From positions 7,811,924 to 7,875,923 of the forward strand of contig NC_088306.1 in assembly GCF_032854445.1 (NCBI RefSeq): DNA of 64,000 nucleotides, read 5' to 3'. A program made the translations under genes and the position numbers. This document shows, piece after piece, positions 14,201 through 27,257 of the stretch. Source of the stretch: Liolophura sinensis (taxonomy: Eukaryota; Mollusca; Polyplacophora; Chitonida; Chitonidae). The stretch's first letter is position 1, and the number at the start of each line of letters is the position of its first letter. Under the pieces are notes generated by a model, which did not search any database, had not been told where the DNA came from, and saw nothing but the letters and a program-made list of their open reading frames with translations.

Positions 14201-17200
14201 CAACCTGTTCACCCTGGCTTACGCAGAAATATGCCAAACGCTTCAGCGATGTAGATGGTAAGTTACTAGACCTAACTGGTACTCAAAATGCCATGTTTTT
14301 ATCACATTTAATAAGCACATTTTAAACACTTACTGTCAATATTTTTGCACATGTAGTCAAATCCATTCCTTAGTTTATCAATGCTGACACTTTTGGATAA
14401 CAGGTCACCAACATGAGGATTTTGGTCGTTACACTCAATGAGGATATTTTCTACACACTCGAGAGCTATGTCCAGCGTGCCGTCCCTAAGGAATAAAAAG
14501 CAATAGTATATCATTTAAATACATACACACACAAAAAAACACAATATGATAGACTTACAGCAAGGAAAGACAGTCAGAGCAGCGACCATAGCGAGACAGT
14601 TTTGAGAACTAATCACACGTAACAGATGAAACACGTGCTACTGTCAGTTTACGTCAGCTGGCTTTTTCTAATTGTTCATGAAAATGCTTACATGGTAGGA
14701 AATCACATGCTTCCTAACGGCATGGCTGCAGTCAAATTCCATATACATAAAAAACGTACTGATATTTATACTTGTAATTTGTTATTGCCAGGCTATATTC
14801 ATTTTGCCTACATGACATTATATTCAACGCAGCGATATTTACGAAAATGGATATTCCTCGTTTAATGAAAGTCGTCTATAATTGTGATAAAAAGTATGTG
14901 GGAAATAATAACGAAAATGAATTCTGTCGGTCACGTGGTGACAATGAAAGGTCTAATACTGACTGAAAAGCAGTTGTCTTCGACCAGTATGGCGTACATG
15001 ACGCATGCAAAAACTCGTCACCATAGTTTAGGTGAAAAATACTTGAGTATATCACGAAACAACAAAGAGATAAAGGGATCGAATGCACTCCTTCTAAAAA
15101 AAAAAAAACTATTCAGGTTCACGTAAAATCAATACACTCTTTATCAACATGTTTAACTAAATCAGCTTCACTGCGCAAATGAATATGATACGCAAATGGA
15201 TACCTACAGTTTCGCGACAAGGGAAGTACAGGGCTGTATATTTCGAGTTGAAAACTTGTTATTTTTTTTTTACTTGGCAATGAACTGTTTATCTCTCTTA
15301 AATGGGTTTCATTCTTGTATTTAATCAACCCAGCACATGTCTAAGCCTAAGGGCAGCATTAATGTTATTTTTCTTGAATACTACGTGTTTATCACATATT
15401 AGTAATGGTAAAGTGGTCTGTCAGCAACCTGCGGAAAGCCGAGTGTCTTTCCAACATAAAGCTGTGAGAGGTCGGAAAAGGGAAATATTCTTGAGTGCGG
15501 TGCAAAACTCCTATCAAATAAGTATATACATCATAGTAAAGTATTTGGTGATGCACTGTCTTACTGGCAGTATTGTTTGAGTCTGTCTGCATCACCCGAG
15601 TTCCCGCCCTCTGACGCTGGCTGCATGGTTAGGCCGACGGCTGTTAGGCAATCCTTGGCTCTCATCTCTGCCTGTCCAGCTGTTTGAGGACAAACTGCAT
15701 TCACAGTAAGGCTTTCTGAAAGACAAAATATTGTTCGATATGGTTAAATGAATAGCTTGATCATCTTATAAATGGTACACGAAAACGTTACATGTACAGC
15801 ATGGAAGAGCAACTGTACGTCTAATATTGGACTAAGCAAACTTGGGCCAGTGTGTTGTAGACACGTCCGTGATTAAGCATGTATCCCGACCATAATCTGG
15901 AATTTGTTTTCAGTCGAAGCGATTTTAAATGAATATATGACGGTGATATTGGATCTCAGACAGCTCGTATATTTCTGAGCTGACTTCTGTGTAAGTCAGG
16001 CTACGTCATTTCCCGTATTGCATGGAGCAGCATAAACACACGTACGGTCGTGCGATACACAAAGGCATTCTCACTAGCTGGAACCAGACTATAACCTTCT
16101 GTACCATTCCAAATGATCAAGGGCGATAAAGCACAGCTGTGCCCGTAGAGAAAACCCAGATGCACCACAGACAAATCATAAACAGCGTCGGTGGTTCTAG
16201 CTCCAGTTCCCTTAGTCGGCCTAAGTACTTCTTGTAATAGTTTATGGTATTGGAAGTTTCATGGTATGGTTTCTCTGAGAGTACAAGTGCTATTAGAGGA
16301 TGACGTCAGTAACCACAGCAAAGAATGATTATTTTGTGACAAATATGCCGTGTTTTGATATTGACACTAATGGAGACGTATCGCTAAGCACGATCAACAT
16401 TTGTTTACATGGCACAAGATCTAGCAAACCCCTACACTGCATTGTGACTCCCGGTTTCAAGCCCCGGCATCACGAAACTGACTTAGAGTCAGGCTTAGTC
16501 CTAACATAGTGAAAAAGCATTGACACTTTGAAGAAAGTGAGAACTTGCATATTTGCGGTTTCAGTATTTCGACAAAATTTTATTTTTGTCACCTTCAAGT
16601 AACAAGTCCAAATTACAGCTCGGCATCAAGAACTTTGAAGACTTAACTTGTGGTAAACTCCTGAAGATATTTATTGAATTTGTGTTTTACGCCGTCCTCA
16701 AGATTATTTCACTTCTCACGACTGCGACGGCAACCCGTAATGGAGGAGGATATGATCTTGGTGGCTGAAGGCGAGATTGTCACGCCCAACACTCCACTTT
16801 GGCCCTTACTTCTCTGTAGACGGGAGGTCGGGAGGCCCGCTCCGATCAATCAGCTGGTCACGTTTGTCCAGATATTCAGGCATCAATTCGGGTAGATGTT
16901 TACTGCTTTTTCCCTGTTGGATTTTTTCAACGACTTCTTAGATGTTTGGACGGTGGCTGTAGGGTCATTCGAGTGGTTTGATTCTGTCTTACAGATTTAG
17001 TCTGGTCGAGTATGAGCGAAAAATCCACCTTATCATGGGTGGCATGGAGTTCTCGTCTCCCTTTCTGCTGGTCCTTGTTGGCATTTCGGGGTGGGTGAAG
17101 GACACGGCGCTATGAATCTTTATATTTCTTCGTTTGTCTTTTTGAAACTCCCTTTATGCTACTTTCTCTAACTTACCTAAACTGTTTTCTTTCCAGCCGA

Positions 17201-18800
17201 CAAGTCTGCTAATAAAAGGAAAAATGAAGCATTGCTCAGCTGGCCTTAGATTCTTGTACTGTCTTCCAAAAACACTGATTTCCGGCATCCAAAACCAAAG
17301 CCTTTGTCCTTGGCAAAGCTATTCAAGCTTGTGCAGGAAAGGTCAAACAGGTCAGGAAACTGAGGTCTGGTGATATACTACTACACTGTTCTAGAAAACA
17401 ACAATCAATAAACCTGCTGTCTCTTCAAAATGTAAATGGCGTTCCGCTTTCGTTTTCCCCGCACAACTCATTAAACTGTCACCACGGGCTATTAGGGACC
17501 GAGATGGAGACTTGAATGACCTGACAAAGGACGAGATATGTGCTGAATTAAGACCTCAAGGTGCCACAAAGGTGAAACGATTCACTTCCAAGCGAAACGG
17601 TTGTGTTATGAAGCTCAACACCTATCTGTTGAACTTCAATAAAACAACACGGCCAAATTCCATATGTTTTGGCCCTTATAGCGTTCAGATAAAGCTTAAA
17701 GCTCATCCAACAAACCCTGTCTACGATTGTGTTTTTGATCCATCCTATGTAGACAAATATAATAAATGTCCTAACAAGATCCCTTCGTTCGGTATTCGTA
17801 TACAGGACCATATTGTGGAAGCTAACATCAAGCTGGATAATACAGCTCGGGTATCTCTTCCGGAGACATCTCCCGGGCCTCTTCCACAGCCTAAATTGAT
17901 ATTTAATCTACGTAAGCATAAGAAAGTAGATAAAACCCTCTTATAATTCAGCTAAATTTTGCTGAAATAAAGGTTAATTTTCCGTTTGTAAATTTGTTTA
18001 TACTGACGGGTCAAAGGACCGGAACAGGGTTGCAGCTGCGGCTGTCTATAACAGGGAGCTTTTTTTCGTTGTCTTCCGCCTCTTCAATCTTTACGGGCGA
18101 GGCCAGAGCAATACTCCTGGCCTTATCATTTAATTCTTCTTGGCGTGCCCAGAGGGCAATGATATGTATTGACTCGTTCTAGTGCCTTTTGACTATAAGG
18201 AATAATAAATTTAAAAATCCTATCAGGTTTCAAATTTTAGCCCTATATAGGAAACTTATTGAAAGTGGTAAAAATATCACAATCTGTTGCATACCGAGTC
18301 ATAATGGTATCCATGAACACACAGTGGTAGAAAGACAGGCTAAAGCTCCCTTCATAAACATATATCTAAAATATTGATCCCTCACACTCATTTTAGATCT
18401 GATATACTTAAATATATTCGTCCCCTTAATAAACAGCTCGCTAGTCACCATGTCACTGGCTATAATTCGTATACACATGGTATGTCTCGAAGACACCAAC
18501 TAGCTTTAACGAGGTGCCGTGTCGAGCTTTCTCGTTTAACTCACAATTTTATTCTCGATGGGAGCAGTGCTCCCGAGGGTGTTGAATATAGTGCTCAATA
18601 CGGCATCAAACATATCCTAGTTGACTGTGTAGACTTTGCTCATGCTCGGCAAAAGTTTTACACAGTCGCGTCCACATTGGATTTATTTGACAGCATTGCT
18701 GGCGATGCTGTCATTGAATATTTGAACGCCACTGGCCTATTTCATAGAATATAGTTTGTCTTAATCATAAATGAGTATATAATTACAACTTTCCACAAGA

Positions 18801-18854
<54 letters not shown>

Positions 18855-21800
18855 TCGAAAACAATTATATATATATATCTATATAATGGTTTCGAGATTT
18901 AAAAAATGTTAGCTTTTTTAGCTGATCTTAAACATGTGTGTCTGTTTTATTTCATTTTTCAAAGTTATTATCAAAACCTTTGACAGCTTCTTGATTTAAA
19001 TATGTTCTCGCCACGACATGGTTGAAATACTGCCGATGTGGCATTAAGCCATAATCGTTCAATCATTCATATATTCATACATACGGTGCTCAGTAATATT
19101 TGTTTACAATCTAACAACCACCTCGTGGTATACACTCTTCTCCAGGTTATGCGCCTAAATTGTTTACAAAATAAATGACACAAACCTTTAATATTGACAG
19201 TATGATATCCCAAATTAAGGTACAGAAGCTAGCGCCTGGAACGGGCGACATAAACTAGAGACACTTTGACTGAACTAATATGTATTGACATGTTTTCTCT
19301 AAAGCTGTCAGTCGTACCAGTAATTCAACGATGGGTCAGTGAGGTAAAACATGTCGAATTTATTATTATTATTTCCTCAGACCAGCCCGATGGCTTAGTT
19401 GATAGAGCGTCCGCTTCGGGGCCGGTAGATCCAATCCTGGGTCGGGTCACACCTAAAACTTTCAAAGAGGAAGTTGTAGCTTCGTCACTTGGTGTTCAGC
19501 ATTAACGGAGTGGTGCAACGACTGGTTGACCCATATCAGTGTAATGGCTCGGGTGGGTCGGCTTGCTTGCCTTCGGTAAGGTGTCTCAGTAAAGCAGCAC
19601 CAGATAAAACAGAAGTGGAAATGCGTCCTGCAACAAGGAGGCACGTTACACCTAGATGCTTCGTCGTCATATTACTAAAAGATTGTTAAGTGCGACGTTG
19701 AACCCTAAGCACTCACTCATTCACTCACTCCTTGGTTTCACCTAGAGGCAAAATATGAGGTAATGATATGGCGATAAAACAGTAGATTTGGTGGTAAGGC
19801 TACAAAAGCGTTCACCAAGGACACGTGAATGCTCAACACCAGGTCAGGTAATGAAATCAGATTAACATGGATTCAGTGGTGCAAAAGAGCAGGTTATGAT
19901 TTTGTAATTGTCTCTAATGTAATACTAATCAAAGATCATTTACGATGAGCATTACAGTTCTGAACTCAGTTTTTAGACACTATTAACATTTACCGTAACA
20001 TCAATACGCCAAAATGTCATCAACGATGGAAAATTCCCTTCGTCTTATTGCGGTACATATGTATGCAAAATCTAACCTAACCCAACATGCGTATGTAAAA
20101 CCTAAGTATATGTCGCACTTTTTATTGATTTAATTTTTTTCATGATTGATATTTTAGGCTGTACTCAAGAATGTGTCACTTATGCGACACCCGCCAGCAT
20201 TTTGGTGTGTGGACAACCGGGCAAAGCCAGGTAGAAACACAACCATCCACAGGCTGCTGGAAGATCCATTATTTTTTGAGGTATGTTTATTTAACTTCGC
20301 ATTGCTTAAACTATCAAAAGACAAATCAGGGAATGACAAATGCTGCACCTGTTCTTAGTGTCAGAGAGGTCGTCAGTAACTTACCGAAGGTCGGTGGTTT
20401 ATGTCATGGACTCAGGTTCCCCCCCCCCCCGCCCCCTCATAAAAACTAACCACCGTTGCAGGGGTGAAGAATAATTGTGTATAATGTAAAGCAACAATTA
20501 AATAAAAAGATAAATCTATATTGAAAATAGGAATAAGAATGAATGAGTGAGTGCTTGGGCTTTAATGTTGTACTTAACGATATGGCGACGAAAAAATCCT
20601 TAGAGTGCTTGTAAAGCGCCTACTTGTTGCTTCACTGAGACGCCTTACCGAAGGAAAGTAGAAAGCCCCGCCAGAGCCATTATACTAATACGGGTCAACC
20701 AGTCGATGCACTATCCCTATCATGCTGAACGCCACGCGAAGAAGTTAGATCTTCCTCTTTTAAGATCTTAGGCGTGACTCGACCCAGGAATGACCTTGGA
20801 TCTACCGCTCCAGAAACAGAGGTTTTACCAACTGTGCTATCGGGGGGGGGGGGGGGGGGAGGTGGGGGGTGTTCAGAATAAAAATGTGCATGTTCATAAA
20901 TAAACATTGCAGGTTTGACTGGAGTTAGATATTGTCTAATGTGACGAAAACATCTTTCAGGTATATAATAAGCATGTAAAAGAACATGGATCTAGTCATT
21001 TAACTTTTCTTTTCGTTGGTATATGTGAGTGCCGGCACATTTCTCACGTTCACACGTGACTTTTGAAGCGCGTGAGCGGATTGAATAGTCTTATTAAGGA
21101 TAGCATGTATCGGATATCTCGCTGAGCAAACGCAGAACAGAGCTGTAGTACAGCTTCTTTAGCAGAAAATAACTCACTCTGATCAGATTAAAGCCGATTG
21201 CTTCTGCACAGCGGGGAATAAAACAGAAGATAGATTAATTGTGTGAAGGGATGGTGGAGTGGAAGACGCAAGATGGATTAGGTACGCTGATTACAGCAGA
21301 CGGAAGAGTAACAAAGCACTGTCTAGAGGGAAGGGATGGTTCTAGAACGCCTCGCCTTCAAGAAGATTATATATAGTCTAATAAAGACACGGGAAGACGA
21401 CGATTCTGTTAGTTGTGGTTTACCTTTGTTAAAGGGAAAGAAACTACAAAAAAGAAATAAAGATTAGCTGGACAATTAAAAACTGTACCCGAAAATACCT
21501 TTAGTTATCCTCAATTTTTTTTTCAATGAGTTAAATGTAGTCAGAGAGGATATGGTTGACTGCATGGACCAAATTGACAATACACGTCGTCAATGACGTC
21601 AGTGTGGCTTTTCTGGTCATATAAAAAGGTGTATAATGTTAGATCTCATTTATCATGCACAAGCACACATTGCATGATTACGGAATACAAGAATTTTATT
21701 CAACATTGAAAAAGAAGGTGTAAAAGGCGCCATTGCCGACATACTTCATCAATGTTACCCATAAAGCCCACTATATAAGGAAAACATTCCATTGGATTTG

Positions 21801-24800
21801 ACATAATCGGCGAAGGTATTTTTTATTGATGTCTACTTCATTTCTAAGGTTTCTGTCCGTTTAGAACGTACACGTACGCAAATGTACAAATGTACAAAAG
21901 AGATGAGTCATAAGAGATAATACAGAAAATAAGCGATAATGTGGTCATTTTGCATTGTTTTAATGTGATTGTATGTTAAATGTGATGACAACACAATATT
22001 TTTAGACAAGTAATTCTAGACAAGAGGCGTGTAATAAATTGCACTTAACACCACTGTATTTTGTTTCACCTAATTCTGTTTAAGCCATGGTGCGTGGGAA
22101 TTGCTACTATTTATGCATTTACAGGAACAATTAGAATAATACCCTAAACTGAGGTAAACTGACAAGAGGCCATATTTTACCGATAACGTGTGACCATTTG
22201 CCAGCTATCAAACTGTCTAGGCTGCTGTGGTTTAAATTTCTATACTGTACGCCTTCAGTTATAGCATATTGCTAATCTTTCTCCGAAATAAGATCTTGCT
22301 TCTCAGTAGCTTAAGTTGACATAAATGATTACGTACAGGGCTTATGAGTTAGGTTATAAATTAAGGTGTGAAAAGTTTAACTCTTTTTACCAAGTTGATG
22401 TTCGGTATCAAAAGGTTCTAGGCTTAGTACTGATCGACCTGCTGTCGGTACAATGACGTGGTAAAGCCTTATGTAAGCTGTCTGTTCTGTACCACTTTAA
22501 TTCTTTCGGAACTGCCATGAGTTTTGAACAGAAAATCAGGTATTTCAATACAACGACAAGCAAAGCAACAAAACATTCACCAGGCTAAGAGAGTAGCGAT
22601 GCAACAAACAAATCATAACAAACAATCGCCACTAAAATTGCAAGCAAAATACCTGAAAAAATTCTGACTAAAAGCTGGTCTAGCTAGCTCAGCATTCAAA
22701 CATGTGACTTCTAAAATGAAACACTATAGTGTACTTCAAGCGGATGCTGCCGTAAGCCACAGAAGTGATAAGGAGCGGAAAACTAGACAGTGGCATCCTG
22801 AACACAAAAAAAATTAATTACACGAACCAAAAATAAAAAAGACAAAAGATTAATTAACAAAAAAAATATATTTACAAGGGATTAAGTCATTGGTGTGGAG
22901 AGGAGGTGCACGGGTTGACATGAGAAGGGTAAAGCTAAAGATCATGCCTGTCGGGAACTCCAATTATTGGTTTACAAAGGTGAAGCCATGAAGCGCTGGT
23001 GCACCACGAGTCGTGTAATTAATACAGTAGTCAGTATTTACTGGGATTTACTAGTATCATAATTATCCCGGAAATTAGGAACAAAATGGGTCAGGACATG
23101 ACGGTGTACAAAGTCCCAGAAGACAAAACTCTTGGTTCAGTAAGAATAGAGACCGCTTCGGTGGCCTAATGTTAAGAGCACCCACATCGAAGCTGGGAGA
23201 CCTGCGATCATACCAAAGCTTTAAAATTCGTGCTTGCTGCTGCCTCGCCTCGAGCTCAGCGCTAAAAGAACAGAGCACGGAAGCAGAACTGGTTGGCCGA
23301 ATGTCAGTCTAATGACTCCTCGTCGTCATACGACTGAAAAATTGTTAAGTACGACGTAAAACCCCAATTCGTACACACATTCACTAAGAATAGTAGTCTT
23401 AGGTAAGCTTAGTAAAAATGACAAAAATTGCAGAATCACCGGAGACTGTCTTTAGTTATTTACTCTACACATACAATTAGCTATTTTCAGTCAGCAAATT
23501 CCAACACGAGCAAAGGCCAACTGTATTTACTTTATTTTTTGATTGACGTTCCATGCTACGCAAAAGAATATTTCATTCATGCGACATCAGTCAGACTGGA
23601 TGAAAACTAGAGTACACGAGGTAAAAATACTCCCATAATTATACGGATAAAATTGTTTTACATATTACATATTACATTTTACATTTAACACAGAACAATG
23701 ATCAAACTATTGTTAGATTTGATATCATTTATCACGACGTTACTATTTAATACCACGGAAATACCCCAGTATCTTTATGGGCTGTCACTTTCATCACAGT
23801 CTTAAAAAGCTAACCTGGTAATAATACTGTTAAAATTTTTAAATTGATATATTTATTTGATTTGAATTATTTAATTGGTGTTTTACGCCGTACTCAAGAT
23901 TATTTCACTTATACTATGGCGGGCCAGCATTATGGTGTGAGGAAACCCACGACCGTCCACAGGTTGCTGAAGACCTTCCAACGTACGGCCGGAGAGGAAG
24001 CCAGCAAGAGTGGGACTTGAGCTTACAGAGAGCACATTGGTGGGACGACCCTGGGTCATTACGCCTGGCTGGCATGCTAAGCCCCTCGGCTACACAGGAC
24101 CTCTCTTGAAATTGAAATACAAATTCTCCAAGGCTATCTTTGATAAAAGGAACTGTCAGATGGACATATGTCATATTAATATTCGTAGACAGACTCTTTG
24201 TGAGCATTATGACCGTAGCACCTTGGTTTCATTCCATTGGTTTCCTCTAAGTGATAAATATGTTTGGATAGAGATTGCAATGTTTTTACACTAGGATACT
24301 TATTGAAATTTAGACTTTAGGGTGCTCGTGCCTCGCCATTAATGTAGTCATACAGTAGATAGCATCAAAGCAACAGAAGCAATAATACAGACATCTTTAA
24401 CGCTATCCCAGCATCAAAAGCATGACCTGGAGATCGGAATGCAAAAATAGCCGGGTGTTTGACAGAGCGATGAGCCAACTATGTTAACACATGGTCCACG
24501 TAAACATCAAACATCGATAGTCATTTGATAAACAAGTTCAACATTACTTAGCATACAGTCATCATCGAATATTTAGTTATGCTTGATGCAAAACTTATTA
24601 ATGAGGGACTCACTCTAATAAAACTGAAATATTTTATATAACCTTAGCTATGCATGTTTTTTTACCTTATTCTGCTTAAGCCATGGTGAAAGAGGAAATG
24701 TACTTTACTACAATTTATACATTTACATGAACAGTTAGAATAAAACACTACGTGAGGTAAATTGACAAGAGGCCGTGTTCACCGGTTACGTGTGACAATT

Positions 24801-27175
24801 CGTGAGCTGCCACGCTATCGTTGCTGCTCTCTGTACTCTGCGTTTTAATTATATTAATATGAAATTTTCAATTTTAGGTGTTGCGTGCTGCACCTTTATG
24901 ACGCGTTCCATGTTGCAAATGTTGAAAGAGTCATTTGAATTTAACATTATGCCACCCCTAGTAAACAGTCATCACGAGGCGCAATTTGTTCATCGATTTT
25001 TTTCAGGAGGAAAGGCTATTTCAAAATTTTTTTGTGGTATTTAGGACCACGTTTTTGTATTTATCATCATATCATGCATAATAACGGTCTAAATAAGGAT
25101 GTGATGCGCGTAAAATAAATTTATTTTAATGTAAATTTGTTGTTTGTATCCAAACATACACATTTAATCTGAATCATGATAATATTTATGGACATAGTTT
25201 GTCGCAGGGAAAGACGAAATTCTAGCGCCCATATATTTATTAAACATGCGTTACATTCTAATTTATAACATTATTGCACAAAGACTGTACATACCTAAAG
25301 ATGGCCCCAAATATCCACCATACAAAAATTACGTTTAAGTGTTTTTGTCTCTTAAAAATGGAATAAAATATTAAAAACCATAGTCACAACTAACATTTAG
25401 CACTCTTTCTTCTAAACTTATGTAATTTTTATGTCTTCTCCACCTTGAACAACATCTTGAATTTCATATAAATAAATGTTAACATTTTAACATTTGCGTT
25501 TTAAAAGTGTTTTAATTCCGTATTGGCACGTAATTGCGCATATATCTTGTTTTAAATTTACCGAGACCATTGACAAAATGTTGTTCGTTAGTTTTTTTCT
25601 CCTCTTAAATGCACCTATAATCGACGTTGATTGACTGACAGTGGGGACAGTGTTGCCTGGGTTACACTGTGTAGCTTTGGTCAGGCTTGAATAAATCTGC
25701 CATATCTAAAATTCAGCTGACAACCTAGACTTGCCCATCTCTAACACCAGTCAGTCACAGATGATTCTGTATCCCTTTAACCGGATGTATTTCATAAGCC
25801 GTGTTCGTAAACTCTGACATATATTGGGGTTTGCTGTCACAAATGTTGGTTATTTCTTACATAAAGAACCCCTGAAACGTTCTAGTACCAGCGAATGTAG
25901 AAACACTGATTTATAAGCTTGTCTATCCTCACAAACCAACAGGGCGAATTGATTTTTTTCATCGTTACTTAAGAAAGAAACACATATTGATTTCAAAATA
26001 AAAGTGGCTGATCCAGTTTCAGAAAATAACACAAAAATACAGCACTTCTCCCGGATGTGGAACAAAAACATCGGGCTTGGTAAATGTTGATAATAGCGTC
26101 TCGAGTGGGATGTAATACTGATGATTTAGACGGCTGACGTAAAGCTGAGGAAAACATTCAATGATAAAAAGCAAGAACCTCTCCTCCTTATCAGCCTACT
26201 TGACGATGTTGTCCTTCGGCTTTACTTGCACTAACCACGATTACCCAGAGGAAATACTACACTTCAATTCTAACTAAAGCAAGGATCAAAATATGGTCAG
26301 CTTGTGAACATATATCTCGGAAGAATGGCATGTTTTCCTTTTCACATCCCTCATACAAAGACATTATTAAGCTAAGTCATTGTCCTTAGACACTCTGTTA
26401 AAAATGTATGAGTCAAAACAACTAAATCAAATGTTTGTCAAAAGAGAATTCCCCAAGATTGAGCGTCATCCTCATTTCTTTTAAAATGGCATATCACATT
26501 GCCCCATTAGAATTTCAAATTAAAGATAGATTTAGGTCTGTCTCCACCCCTCGTTCGAAAACAACCTAAAGTTCAATTATTGCTTGTCTTTTCTTTTCAA
26601 TGTCTTCTCTTACTCCATCAACAAAATTAACTGCTTTCAAATATTTCATTTCTAATATTAGTTTTACAACGGAGATTTCTCAATCTCTTTTTTTATCCCT
26701 GTGCACCCATTTAGTGTCAGACTGGTTCTTTTTAATTTGTGCTAGCACTTCAAAATAATATCGTCAATAATTTTAGCATAACGCCCCGCTTAATAATCTT
26801 GAAAAATTCTCAGGTGACGCATCGTTAATATTTAAACATAAACACACCCGACCTATGGAAAAGAGTCACGTTTTCGCATATACTTTTTTGCATGGATGCC
26901 ATACACTCTTACATAGCTGAAAAATTATGTTATCATATGGGACCGTCGGTATTTGATGTACTCACATTGCTTATTTGTTTATTTATCAATTACCGGAAAG
27001 GTTTGAAAAAAAAGCACAAATCGTTGTGCTTAAAATTGCAATGGTCACTTGACAAAAAATAAAATAAACCGTAATGTTATTGTAATCCATCTAAATTAAA
27101 GTTATCTAAGTTAATAAATCGTTATTCGTACGGTTTGAGGTTGTGAAAAACAGTTGTCGAGCTCACTTATTTAGG

Positions 27176-27257
<82 letters not shown>

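Noticed and set aside
16301-16308. TGACGTCA (CRE-like), also at 6655-6662 and 21594-21601
   Set aside because: An 8-base palindrome expected about once by chance in 64 kb; no promoter nearby.
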